The notes beneath the pieces were generated by a model. It was not told the DNA's origin. It saw nothing but the letters and a program-made list of their open reading frames with translations, and searched no databases. Made by a program: the position numbers and the translations under genes. 47,307 nt of DNA, taken from positions 1 through 47,307 of the forward strand of contig CAZHMN010000013.1 of assembly GCA_964533705.1 (NCBI GenBank), written 5' to 3'. This document shows, piece by piece, positions 33,928 to 41,829 of the stretch (positions within the stretch are counted from its first letter, which is position 1; every line of letters starts with the position of its first letter). The stretch is from CAZHMN01 sp964533705. Lineage in GTDB: Bacteria > Electryoneota > B3-LCP.

Positions 33928-34953
33928 CTAAGCGAACAACCTCGCCAGCATACTCATTTCCTGGTAGATGGCGTTTTCCGGACAGATTTCATCGCAGCAG
34001 CCGCACTTAATACACACAGAATAGTCAATCCTGGTGATCTCTTTCTTGATTTCCATTGCATTCATGGGACAATTATCAACGCAGATGGCGCAGGCCGTGC
34101 AGCGTTTTGGATCGGCCTTCGGGCGTATCCAGATCAGCCTCTTCAGATTGCGATGCACGAAGGGCGGAATCCTCTCCAGACGGCTGACGTCCGGTGGCTT
34201 GAAATCGGGAACGACAATCTCATCGAGATCTATGCCGATTACCGCAGATTCCCTGGAATTCCAGTTCCACAATCCCGCTTCCACGGCAGCCTGAAAAATG
34301 GGCAGTCGCGCCTCTTCCATGCCCATGATTCGGGCGGCCAGACGGTCCATTGATAGTGCATCTTCGGAGAGCAGCAGCGCGCCGACATGGCGAGGCTGAC
34401 CTGAAGAAGGCCCNNNNNNNNNNNNNNNNNNNNNNNNNNNNNNNNNNNNNNNNNNNNNNNNNNNNNNNNNNNNNNNNNNNNNNNNNNNNNNNNNNNNNNN
34501 NNNNNNNNNNNNNAGGGCGATCCTGGAGATGCTGGCAAAACCTCCGGGAACCTCAAAACTCTTGACCCCTGCCTCCTCGAAGGAAACGGGTTTAACACCC
34601 AGCTTTTGCGCTGCATCGGCGATACCGGTCTTCGACCAGTGCTTGGGCAGGTTATTTCCGGCGCCGGCGGGACTATCCCCCAGAACAATCTTACCCCCGC
34701 AATCCAGCACCATCTCCCCCACCGCGATGATGATTTCTGGGTGCGTGGTGACGGCGCGCTCCGGTTCCTTGGCGGAGAGCATGTTCGGCTTGATCAGGAT
34801 TCGGTCGCCGGGACGGATGAAGCGTTCTGGCGAACCCAGCAGATCTAATCCCTGACGCAAGGCTTTGCGCACTTCGATGGGATCGTAACTCCTGCAGCGT
34901 ACCAATGCCGTCGGAGAAGTTGTCGGCCTGGGAATCGGTTCGGTTACAACCAA
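33928..34953 (-). CDS. DUF362 / 4Fe-4S ferredoxin protein (interrupted by assembly gap)
   Basis: Reads in one frame on both sides of a 100-N gap, from TTG 34953. The N-terminal part holds the DUF362 domain (PGDRILIKPNMLSAKEPERA, LGDSPAGAG); after the gap GPSSGQPRHVGALLLSEDALSMD resumes it. The C-terminal end has two [4Fe-4S] sets, CTACAICVDNCP and CIKCGCCDEICP. By comparison with the family about 85 residues are missing, so the gap is probably near 255 bases instead of 100 and the shared frame is fortuitous. The function of DUF362 proteins is not settled; a redox or Fe-S role is likely. It lies 23 bases after dprA. Confidence 0.88.
   Translation of the reverse strand: MVVTEPIPRPTTSPTALVRCRSYDPIEVRKALRQGLDLLGSPERFIRPGDRILIKPNMLSAKEPERAVTTHPEIIIAVGEMVLDCGGKIVLGDSPAGAGNNLPKHWSKTGIADAAQKLGVKPVSFEEAGVKSFEVPGGFASISRIAXXXXXXXXXXXXXXXXXXXXXXXXXXXXXXXXXXGPSSGQPRHVGALLLSEDALSMDRLAARIMGMEEARLPIFQAAVEAGLWNWNSRESAVIGIDLDEIVVPDFKPPDVSRLERIPPFVHRNLKRLIWIRPKADPKRCTACAICVDNCPMNAMEIKKEITRIDYSVCIKCGCCDEICPENAIYQEMSMLARLFA
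34414..34513. other. Assembly gap of 100 N inside the DUF362 gene
   Basis: Exactly 100 undetermined bases, a placeholder for unknown size. The flanking protein parts suggest about 255 real bases. Confidence 0.95.
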
Positions 34954-34976
34954 AACAACAGCCTGAATTATCTAGA

Positions 34977-36128
34977 TTATGGTCTCCTGAAAGCGAACAA
35001 TTTCCCGGGTAGCTGCATCACCCAGCCTTTCATTTCCAGGCTCAACAGATCAGCGAGAACGGATGATACGGGCTTGCCCAGGTCGCGCACCAGATGATCA
35101 ATATGGATCGGATCGGTCGAGAGCTTCTTGATCAATTCCTCTTCGGAAGAATTCAACGTCGGTAGTGATCGTGTCTTGGACAGTACTTGTTTGGCGTTGA
35201 ATTGCACACCGATCCCGTCGAGAATGTCCTGCGCCGAAACGGCCAGCGTGGCTCCCTGGCGGATAAGCTGGTGGGGGCCGCTGGAAACTTTCTGATCCAC
35301 GCTGCCGGGTAATGCGAAGACTTCGCGATTCTGCTCCAGCGCGCAGCGCGCCGTGATCAAGGCACCGGATTTCTCCCCCCCTTCCACAACCAGCACTCCT
35401 TCACAAAGACCGCTTATAACGCGATTTCTGCGCGGGAACAGACCCCTATCCGGTTCCATCCCCGGCAAAAATTCGGAAATCAATCCACCGGAGGTCTCGA
35501 TCTTAGCGGCCAAAGATTTATTCTCGCGAGGGTAAATCACGTCAATTCCACAGCCGAAAACCGCGTATGTTTTGCCACCGCCCTCGAGGCACCCCTTATG
35601 CGCCGCCGAATCCACGCCCCGCGCCATGCCGCTTACCGTGCTTACGCCCTGTTGAGCGAGACCCTCAGCGATGCGAAAAGCTTGCTGCAGTCCGTATTCG
35701 CTGGGCGTCCTGGTTCCCACAATGGCGATGCAGATTTCATCCTGAGCAGGTAGTTCTCCGCGCAGAAAAAGCAAGGCCGGCGGATCGTGGATTTGCTTGA
35801 GCCTTTCTGGATAGGTTTCATCCCAGATGCTGATGATACGAGCCTGGCAACTGCGAAGTTTCGCCAGCATCTTTTCGGCGCTGCCGTCCATCTGAAATCC
35901 CGCGATGGCGGCTGCGGTTTTAGAGTCGAGGCCCGGAACTTTGGATAAAGCCTCTGCGCCAGCTTTGAAAACCTCCGATGGGCTACCGAAAGCTTTCAGT
36001 AAGGCTCGATACCGGGCGGAACCCACACCGGGTACGGCGTACAGGGCAATGGCTCCAACAGGATCATCAGCAATCTCTTTGGCAGGTTCAAATCCAGGAT
36101 CGAATAATGCCGACTGTTCAGAAGTCAT
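34977..36128 (-). CDS. dprA: DNA-processing protein DprA (Smf)
   Basis: 383 residues. DprA loads RecA on incoming single-stranded DNA in natural transformation. An N-terminal helix-hairpin-helix-like part (AIALYAVPGVGSARYRALLK, LSKVPGLDSKTAAAIAGF) precedes the Rossmann core with IVGTRTPSEYG, VSGMARGVDSAAHKG, PRENKSLAAKI and FPRRNRVISG (ssDNA-binding loop). The C-terminal winged helix (DML1-like) ends the protein. Its ATG overlaps the obg stop by four bases, so the genes are translationally coupled. No comEC or other competence gene is in the window; the pilus-like operon 3 kb downstream is on the other strand. Confidence 0.95.
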   Translation of the reverse strand: MTSEQSALFDPGFEPAKEIADDPVGAIALYAVPGVGSARYRALLKAFGSPSEVFKAGAEALSKVPGLDSKTAAAIAGFQMDGSAEKMLAKLRSCQARIISIWDETYPERLKQIHDPPALLFLRGELPAQDEICIAIVGTRTPSEYGLQQAFRIAEGLAQQGVSTVSGMARGVDSAAHKGCLEGGGKTYAVFGCGIDVIYPRENKSLAAKIETSGGLISEFLPGMEPDRGLFPRRNRVISGLCEGVLVVEGGEKSGALITARCALEQNREVFALPGSVDQKVSSGPHQLIRQGATLAVSAQDILDGIGVQFNAKQVLSKTRSLPTLNSSEEELIKKLSTDPIHIDHLVRDLGKPVSSVLADLLSLEMKGWVMQLPGKLFAFRRP

Positions 36129-37093
36129 GTTGATAAATCCTGCAGCGCCGTCCAGAGACCATTGATCAGTTCTTTCAAACCCTGCCCCGTTACAGCCGAA
36201 AACCTGTAATCGAATCGAAATTTTGTCACCTCGGCAGAGGGCGTTAAATCAGACTTTGACATGGCGATGAACCGGGGCCGTTCGAGCAGGTTAGGATTGA
36301 ATTGCTCCAACTCCTTTTCAAGTGCTTTAACGGTTCCCTCCGGATCCGGCTGACTCGAATCAATCATCAACAGGATAATTCTGGTGCGTTCGATATGTTT
36401 TAGGAAGCGATGTCCCAGTCCCCTGCCCTGACTCGCACCTTCGATTAAGCCGGGCAGATCGGCCATGACAAAAGCGCTATATTCAGCGGCGGAAACGATG
36501 CCCAGATGTGGTTCCAGAGTCGTGAAGGGATAATCAGCGATCTTGGGGCGGGCGTTCGACAATCTGGCCAACAAAGTCGATTTACCGGCGTTGGGCAAGC
36601 CCACCAGGCCGACGTCTGCCAACAGCTTCAGCTCAAGCTCAACCTGAATTTCTTCGCCGGGCTGGCCGGGCTCAAAATGGCGCGGCGCTCGGTTGGTCGG
36701 AGTTGCGAAGGCAGCGTTTCCCCGGCCGCCGCGTCCGCCTCTCGCGATCAGATAGCTCTGTCCTTCCTCCACTAAATCCGCTAAAAACCTACCGCTTTCC
36801 GCCTCCTTAACGATTGTACCCGGCGGCACCGGTATATAGAGATCCTCGCCGCTTTTGCCGGTCTTATTCGCTCCCTGCCCGTGTCTACCCGCTTGAGCTT
36901 TGAAGTGCTGACGGTAACGAAAGTGGAGAAGCGTATTCAAAGAAGGGTCAACTTTGAAGTAAACGTCCCCCCCTTTGCCGCCGTTTCCACCGTCAGGGCC
37001 GCCCTTGGGAACGTACTTCTCCCGCCGAAAGCTCAGGATCCCGGATCCACCGTCACCGGCCTTAATGTAGATGCGGGCTTGATCAATGAGCAT
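36125..37093 (-). CDS. obgE: Obg family GTPase
   Basis: 322 residues. The Gly-rich Obg fold (residues 1-157: GGSGILSFRREKYVPKGGPD, GRGGRGNAAFATPTN) is followed by the G domain with G1 GLPNAGKST, G2 PFTTLEPHLG, G3 DLPGLIEGAS and G4 SKSD. G4 has Ser instead of the usual Asn (NKxD), as seen in some Bacteroidetes Obg proteins, so it is not necessarily a defect. There is no C-terminal OCT domain. It has a role in 50S ribosome assembly and stress response. First gene of the obg-dprA-DUF362-glmU-like-ctpA unit; its promoter lies at 37164-37192. Confidence 0.96.
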   Translation of the reverse strand: MLIDQARIYIKAGDGGSGILSFRREKYVPKGGPDGGNGGKGGDVYFKVDPSLNTLLHFRYRQHFKAQAGRHGQGANKTGKSGEDLYIPVPPGTIVKEAESGRFLADLVEEGQSYLIARGGRGGRGNAAFATPTNRAPRHFEPGQPGEEIQVELELKLLADVGLVGLPNAGKSTLLARLSNARPKIADYPFTTLEPHLGIVSAAEYSAFVMADLPGLIEGASQGRGLGHRFLKHIERTRIILLMIDSSQPDPEGTVKALEKELEQFNPNLLERPRFIAMSKSDLTPSAEVTKFRFDYRFSAVTGQGLKELINGLWTALQDLST

Positions 37094-37163
37094 AGAAAAT
37101 ACTTACCGATATCAGATTAAATTGCCGCTATTAAAGAAAATGTCTAACTCAATATATCAGAAA

Positions 37164-37192
37164 AATATAAAAGAAAAAAGGGGTTAAAGCAA
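37164..37192 (-). promoter_or_regulatory. Sigma-70-type promoter for obg operon
   Basis: Minus-strand TTGCTT (37187-37192), 17 bases, TATATT (37164-37169), about 65 bases before the obg ATG. Confidence 0.5.
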
Positions 37193-37235
37193 CGGCTTTT
37201 CCCTGTATTTACATGCGCTTCCTCCATCTTAATTC

Positions 37236-37264
37236 TTGACATTTCCCAGGGGATTGGTTAATTT
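37236..37264 (+). promoter_or_regulatory. Sigma-70-type promoter for the double-ACT gene
   Basis: Perfect TTGACA (37236-37241), 17 bases, TAATTT (37259-37264). Transcription would start near 37271, 20 bases before the TTG start of the gene. Confidence 0.6.
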
Positions 37265-37290
37265 ATTGGTTCGAGGGATAATACTATAAC

Positions 37291-37809
37291 TTGAAAACCA
37301 CTGGCAATAACGTCAATACCGCCATAAATCTAAATGAAGCGATGAGCGAATTTGAAATCTGGCTGGAAACCGCAACCGTTAAATTTACATTGCACGGCGT
37401 TCCCGACCGCCCGGGCATCGCGGCTGAGATCTTCGACCGTTTAAGCCAGGCGGGAATAAACGTGGATTTGGTCGTGCAAACAGCGCACGGCGGAGACAGG
37501 GCGGATCTATCCCTGGCCGTTCCCAGCGACCATGCAGAGCTGGCGATGGACCAGTTGGAAAAACTGCGCCGTTCGATTCCGGCTGAAAGAATCTCGAAAG
37601 ACGAAACTGTCGCATTGATAACTGTGGAAAAAGAGGATCTCGCTAAGATCCCCGGAGCGGCCGCTCGAATGTTCCGTACGCTGGCCAATCTTGGCATCAA
37701 CATAGACCTCATTTCAACGAGCCTGAATTCCATCACCTGTTTAATCACTCAATTGCAGAGCGAAGATGCCAGACGCGCCCTGATGGATGAATTCAACCCG
37801 GGGATATAG
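37291..37809 (+). CDS. Stand-alone double ACT-domain protein (aspartokinase regulatory-like)
   Basis: 172 residues from TTG 37291; ATG 37342 (MSEFEIWLETATVKF, 155 residues) is an alternative, and neither has a strong ribosome-binding site. Two ACT domains: KFTLHGVPDRPGIAAEIFDR with AGINVDLVVQTAHGGDRADL, and LITVEKEDLAKIPGAAARMF with LGINIDLISTSLNSITCLI. Both closely match the paired ACT domains at the end of class II aspartokinases, but no kinase domain precedes them. It may be a free regulatory subunit (as LysC beta subunits are) or an amino-acid sensor. A binding ligand such as lysine or threonine is likely but unproven. It lies directly upstream of the PilR-like regulator. Confidence 0.85.
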   Translation: MKTTGNNVNTAINLNEAMSEFEIWLETATVKFTLHGVPDRPGIAAEIFDRLSQAGINVDLVVQTAHGGDRADLSLAVPSDHAELAMDQLEKLRRSIPAERISKDETVALITVEKEDLAKIPGAAARMFRTLANLGINIDLISTSLNSITCLITQLQSEDARRALMDEFNPGI

Positions 37810-37986
37810 ACCCCTGTGGCTCATGTCATAGTAATATCGTTTCATAGCCCACCAGCATTCTACCGATGAACCCCCCGTCACCTGATTTTCAAACCTGCAT
37901 CTTAAAAACTCCTCCAATTATACTTCAGATTTCAGGACTCACATCCGATACCATAAATGGATGTTTATGTTAGATGAGGGACTGTA

Positions 37987-39387
37987 ATGCGTCGGGCGCG
38001 CATTCTAATCGTTGACGACGAAGCGGATATATGTATTCTCCTGGGCGAGGCTCTGGCGTCGGATCAGTGGATCGTCGAATGGACGACTCACCCTTTAGAG
38101 GCCTTAGATCGCCTCAAAGGGGGACTCTACGAGCTCGTCCTCTTGGACATCAAGATGCCGGAAATCTCCGGACTTGAACTCCTCCCCCAGTTGAAAAAAG
38201 CCTCACCGGAAACCGCCGTCATGATCATGAGCGCCTACGGGAACGTAGCCATTGCCGTACAGGCGATGAAAGAGGGTGCGGAAGACTACATCGAGAAACC
38301 GTTTCGGGATCTTGAAGAAGTCCGCATGACCGTCAACCGCCTGGTGGAATCCGCCAGAGTCCGCATGGAAAACCGTTTCTTGCGGCAACAACTGGAAGAG
38401 AGATTCCAATTGGGCGATCTGATCAGCGCCAGCCCCCGGATGCAGGAAGTCTTTTCTTTAGTGAAAAAAGTTGCTCCGCTTTCGACGACGGTGCTGATCA
38501 CCGGTGAAACCGGGACGGGTAAAGAATTGATCGCCAGAACCCTGCACCGCAATAGCAAGCGCTCCGGAAATCCATTCATTAGCGTAAACTGCGGAGGGCT
38601 GCCCGAAGGCCTGCTCGAATCGCTTCTCTTCGGACATGAAAAGGGAGCTTTTACCGGGGCGCTGAGGCGAACGCGCGGGTACTTCGAAGAGGCTGAAGGC
38701 GGCACTCTTTTCTTAGATGAAGTGGGTGAAACGCCGCCCGCTCTTCAGGTGAAACTGCTGCGCGTCCTCCAGGAAAGAACCTTTCAGCGGGTGGGCGGTA
38801 GCGAAGAGATTCCCGTTGACGTCCGTTTAATCGCAGCGACGAATAAGGAGCTGGAAGAGTGCGTGGAAAACGGTTCGTTCAGGCAGGATCTTTATTACCG
38901 TTTAAATGTCATCACGATTTCCCTGCCGGCTCTGAGGGATCGCAGAGAAGATATTCCCCTTCTGTCAAAATACTTTGTTGACAAGTACGCCAAGGCTTTC
39001 GAACGCGGTTCTCGTGAGCTGACCCCTGATGCCATCAACCACCTCTGCAATAGCGACTGGCCGGGCAACGTTCGCCAGTTGGAAAATAGCATTGAACGGG
39101 CCGTGGCTTTGTCTGAAAGAAATCAGATCACCGCCGAAGAACTATCAGAAGACGTATTGGATCACCCAAAAGATTGGGTCACCGAACTGCTCAGCCTCCC
39201 AATCAAGGAAGCTCGACAGGAGTTTGAAAGACGCTATCTCGTGGAAAACCTGCGCCGCAACGATGGCAACGTCACCTTAGCCGCCGCCGATGCCGGGCTC
39301 CCGAGACAAAACTATCACCGCAAAATGAAGCAGCTTGGCATCCCCTCCGCCCACCGCTTATCCCCGGAAATTGCATCCGAAACCTAA
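37987..39387 (+). CDS. Sigma-54-dependent response regulator, PilR-like
   Basis: 466 residues with GAGGG upstream of the ATG. Receiver domain (IVDDEADI; phosphoacceptor Asp54 in LLDIKMP), AAA+ domain with Walker A GETGTGKE, canonical GAFTGA loop (EKGAFTGA), Walker B FLDEVGETPP and Fis-type helix-turn-helix at the end (VTLAAADAGLPRQNYHRKMKQ). No histidine kinase gene adjoins it, so it is an orphan here. The next gene downstream, 341 bases away, has a near-consensus sigma-54 promoter and two activator-type palindromes, so this regulator very likely controls the pilus-like operon, as PilR controls pilin in Pseudomonas. A role in other genes cannot be excluded. Confidence 0.95.
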   Translation: MRRARILIVDDEADICILLGEALASDQWIVEWTTHPLEALDRLKGGLYELVLLDIKMPEISGLELLPQLKKASPETAVMIMSAYGNVAIAVQAMKEGAEDYIEKPFRDLEEVRMTVNRLVESARVRMENRFLRQQLEERFQLGDLISASPRMQEVFSLVKKVAPLSTTVLITGETGTGKELIARTLHRNSKRSGNPFISVNCGGLPEGLLESLLFGHEKGAFTGALRRTRGYFEEAEGGTLFLDEVGETPPALQVKLLRVLQERTFQRVGGSEEIPVDVRLIAATNKELEECVENGSFRQDLYYRLNVITISLPALRDRREDIPLLSKYFVDKYAKAFERGSRELTPDAINHLCNSDWPGNVRQLENSIERAVALSERNQITAEELSEDVLDHPKDWVTELLSLPIKEARQEFERRYLVENLRRNDGNVTLAAADAGLPRQNYHRKMKQLGIPSAHRLSPEIASET

Positions 39388-39420
39388 ATGGTTAGCCCTT
39401 CTCACCAACTTGGTCTCTGG

Positions 39421-39438
39421 TGTCACAATTTCGCGACT
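39421..39438 (+). promoter_or_regulatory. Candidate activator site 1 (TGTCAC-N6-GCGACT)
   Basis: An imperfect palindrome with the same half-sites (TGTC(A/G)C) and the same 6-base spacer as the perfect site at 39510-39527. The centres are 89 bp apart. Likely bound by the PilR-like regulator encoded just upstream. Confidence 0.45.
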
Positions 39439-39509
39439 CTATCATACTTTTATGACACCATCGTAATTCTCTGATCTTTCATGACTTAGTTCAAATACCC
39501 TCCAAAGCC

Positions 39510-39527
39510 TGTCGCTCAGGAGCGACA
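39510..39527 (+). promoter_or_regulatory. Candidate activator site 2 (TGTCGC-TCAGGA-GCGACA, perfect)
   Basis: Perfect 8-bp arms around AG (TGTCGCTC-AG-GAGCGACA), centred about 104 bp upstream of the -24 GG and 128 bp from the predicted start. Too tight for a good RNA hairpin loop and at enhancer distance, so protein binding is the best reading. Confidence 0.6.
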
Positions 39528-39620
39528 AAAAGTCCCGAACCCACGCCAAATTTGACTCAATAAAGTGAGTAGGGTTTAAAATGCACTCCTTATATCTTTA
39601 TTATCAATTACATACAATTA

Positions 39621-39636
39621 TGGCACGGCGATTGTA
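39621..39636 (+). promoter_or_regulatory. Sigma-54 (RpoN) promoter of the pilus-like operon
   Basis: TGGCACG-GCGA-TTGTA matches the consensus TGGCACG-N4-TTGCW in eleven of twelve positions (the -12 GC is GT). Predicted start near 39647. Confidence 0.75.
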
Positions 39637-39728
39637 TAGATATGCGTCAAAGGTGGACAGCGCCCTAAAACTGGAAGCTCAAACCAATCATTAATTCAAC
39701 GTAATATCCAAGTGTAAATGGAGGAATC

Positions 39729-40142
39729 ATGGGACAGCAACAACTCCTACTCATCGTTCTATCGGTGATTATCGTGGGTATCGCGGTGGTCGTTGGTATC
39801 AATATGTTCAACGATCAAGCCGCTTCATCCAACCTGGACGCAGTTACTGCAGACCTGGTTAATTTAGCCTCCCGGGCTCAGCAGCATTATCGCCGTCCGA
39901 CAGCCATGGGTGGTGGCGGTGGCACATTTGCCCTGCTTACTGCAGATGCCGCCGGTCTGGCGTACTTGACGACCCAGCCGAGCAACGAGAACGGAACCTA
40001 CTCGATCACTTCTGCCGGAGATGCGACCTCGGTGACGATCCAGGGTGTCGGCACAGAAGATGGCGATGGCGACGGCACCAACTGTACGGCATCGGTTCAA
40101 GTCTGGGCTGACAGCATCAGCGTCTCAATAACAAGCCGCTAG
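39729..40142 (+). CDS. Major pilin-like protein with very short leader
   Basis: 137 residues. It begins MG, then QQQLLLIVLSVIIVGIAVVV, a long hydrophobic helix right at the N-terminus with no basic Sec-type region, as in type IV pilin-like proteins; processing after Gly2 would leave Gln1. The Glu5 typical of pilins is absent (Leu). The remainder is small and polar, with GGGGGT, a Ca2+-like acidic EDGDGDG stretch and one Cys. First gene after the sigma-54 promoter and followed by two hairpins, hence probably the most abundant product and main subunit. Ribosome-binding site GGAGG is ideal. No prepilin peptidase gene is in the window. Confidence 0.75.
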   Translation: MGQQQLLLIVLSVIIVGIAVVVGINMFNDQAASSNLDAVTADLVNLASRAQQHYRRPTAMGGGGGTFALLTADAAGLAYLTTQPSNENGTYSITSAGDATSVTIQGVGTEDGDGDGTNCTASVQVWADSISVSITSR

Positions 40143-40201
40143 TCAACATCTGCTCCATCTATCACGGGCAAACCAGCTATTCCGACGCCGGCTGATAGAT
40201 G

Positions 40202-40238
40202 TTTGCCGGCGATCCGCACCGCGCGGATCGCCGGCAAA
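40202..40238 (+). terminator. 16-bp perfect hairpin after the pilin gene
   Basis: TTTGCCGGCGATCCGC pairs perfectly with GCGGATCGCCGGCAAA around ACCGC. AGCGATTTTC follows, a poor U-run, so partial termination or 3'-end stabilisation of the pilin mRNA is the likely role. Confidence 0.6.
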
Positions 40239-40420
40239 AGCGATTTTCTAGATGTCTTGAAGACAGCTTCTGCGTGAGTTGTCTCCAGCCTTTTCCAACC
40301 TGGTTCTGGGACACGCAGGAGGTGGTTGCAAGGTCATCATACACCTTTTAGATGGATCCTGGGAAAGGAAATGTCGTGGCCTCTTTTAATCCTTATTTCG
40401 GTCATAAAAATAAAGTGTTC

Positions 40421-40451
40421 TGACAGGCGCGTACCATGCCTGTCATTTGTA
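40421..40451 (+). terminator. Terminator-like hairpin before the platform gene
   Basis: TGACAGGC (40421-40428) pairs with GCCTGTCA (40438-40445), 9-base loop, followed by TTTGTAATTT. May be a second attenuator between the pilin and the rest of the operon. Confidence 0.5.
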
Positions 40452-40482
40452 ATTTAGAATAACAAAATAATTTGGATGGCAC

Positions 40483-41826
40483 ATGGCTGAATTTCGTTAC
40501 CAGGGGATTGGTCTTTCAGGACGAATCATTCAGGGAATTATTTCCGCTCGGAACAAGCGGGAAGCGATGAAGCGCGCCGAAGATATCGCCAAATCACGCA
40601 GATTCAGGCTGCAAAATATCAACCGCAAGGCGACCTTCACCTACAAAGTCCGCAAGGGGCGGGAATCTGTCGTGACGGGGCAACAGAAAGCGTTTACCGC
40701 TGATGAAGTTCGGCGCGCTCTGGAGAAGATGGGCTACACAGTAATGTCCATCCAGAAAAAACTGTTTGATATTAAGCTAAAACCGCCTTCAAAAGATGTC
40801 GTCATGTTTATCCGACTGTCAGCGGATCTTTTGCGGGAAAAATTGCCCTATGACGAGATCCTGAATCTCCTCTCCAACGATATGGACAACAAGTCTTTGA
40901 AACAGACGTTGAAGGAGATCAACCAAGATTTAAAGGACGGAAAAGATGGTGAAGAGGTTTTCGGCAAACAAGCGGATGCTCTTGGAAAATTCCCCGCCCA
41001 CATGCTCGGCGTGGCTTCCAAGTCCGGTAACATGGTGGAGATTTACGAATCTACCGCGAAATTTCTGGAAAGAAATGAAGAATTCAAGAAGAACCTGAAA
41101 AGCGCCCTGATTATGCCGGCCGTAGTCATGCTGGCTTTGGCGGGAGCGGTTCTCTTCTATGTCGCCTATATTTTCCCGGAAACTGCAAATATGTTTTTGA
41201 AATTCGACATCGAGCTACCGCCGATGACCGCTGCGACATTGAAGCTATCCCACATGCTCCAGGCCAATGCCTTGTATATTTTCGGTGTGGTTGTGGTAAT
41301 CGCTGTGACATTTGCAAAGTTAGCCACTTCCATCAGGGGTCGTTTTCTCCTGTCCAAATACATGATAAGAATTCCGGTGATCGGTTCATTAATGCACAAA
41401 ACCTCGATCGAAATCTGGTGCCGGGTTTTCCATTCGCTGTATTCGGGTTCCGGTGAGAACGTCGAGGCCATCCGCATCGCTGCTGAGGCCTGCCGCAGTC
41501 CTTATATGGAACAACGCATCAAGGAAGTGGCTATACCGATGATGCTGAAGCAAGGGCAGGGATTGGTTGAGGCGCTTGAGAAAACCGGAGTATTCACGAA
41601 AAATGCTCTGTCCCGGTTACATTCCGGTGCCGAAACAGGAACCATCAGAGAAACAGCTCTTCAGGTTGCGAACTACTACGAAAAAGAGACGACACATAAA
41701 CTACGCAATATCATTGACCTGATTCAGGTCGTCATCGCATTGGCAATCATGATCGTTATGACGGCAATAACGATTATCAGTTCGGAAACCGCCGTGATAA
41801 AGCCGAAAATGCCGGGTGTAAGTTAA
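40483..41826 (+). CDS. Type II secretion/type IV pilus platform protein (GspF/PilC family)
   Basis: 447 residues. An N-terminal basic region (YQGIGLSGRIIQGIISARNKREAMKRAEDIAK) precedes two T2SSF domains with three membrane helices (ALIMPAVVMLALAGAVLFYVAY, YIFGVVVVIAVTF and VVIALAIMIVMTAITIISS). Conserved pieces include ALIMPAVVMLAL, LPPMT, RIPVIGSLMHKTSIEIWCRVFHSL and GAETGTIRE. It forms the inner-membrane platform through which the assembly ATPase pushes or pulls pilin subunits. Three bases separate its stop from the ATPase start. Confidence 0.93.
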   Translation: MAEFRYQGIGLSGRIIQGIISARNKREAMKRAEDIAKSRRFRLQNINRKATFTYKVRKGRESVVTGQQKAFTADEVRRALEKMGYTVMSIQKKLFDIKLKPPSKDVVMFIRLSADLLREKLPYDEILNLLSNDMDNKSLKQTLKEINQDLKDGKDGEEVFGKQADALGKFPAHMLGVASKSGNMVEIYESTAKFLERNEEFKKNLKSALIMPAVVMLALAGAVLFYVAYIFPETANMFLKFDIELPPMTAATLKLSHMLQANALYIFGVVVVIAVTFAKLATSIRGRFLLSKYMIRIPVIGSLMHKTSIEIWCRVFHSLYSGSGENVEAIRIAAEACRSPYMEQRIKEVAIPMMLKQGQGLVEALEKTGVFTKNALSRLHSGAETGTIRETALQVANYYEKETTHKLRNIIDLIQVVIALAIMIVMTAITIISSETAVIKPKMPGVS

Positions 41827-41829
41827 CCT

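Larger units (their letters stand above)
39388..39728 (+). promoter_or_regulatory. Regulatory region of the pilus-like operon (341 bases)
   Basis: This stretch contains no gene. From left to right it holds an inverted pair GGTGTCA/TGACACC (39419-39425 and 39453-39459), two candidate activator sites, and a sigma-54 promoter. GGAGG at 39720-39724 is the ribosome-binding site of the pilin-like gene. The leader would be about 80 bases. Confidence 0.6.
40143..40482 (+). other. 340-base spacer between pilin and platform gene
   Basis: No gene found. It contains ATCTATCA/TGATAGAT (40157-40164 and 40193-40200), a very strong 16-bp hairpin (40202-40238) and a terminator-like hairpin near 40421-40451; no convincing sigma-54 or sigma-70 promoter was seen between them. 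Confidence 0.55.

Noticed and set aside
36280..36300. SKSD instead of NKxD in Obg as a sign of a dead GTPase
   Set aside because: Ser at this position occurs in Obg of Bacteroidetes-type bacteria and all other G motifs are intact.
40473..40490. TGGCACATGGCTGAA at the start of the platform gene, resembling a sigma-54 -24 element
   Set aside because: No TTGC at the required spacing, and it contains the start codon of the gene.
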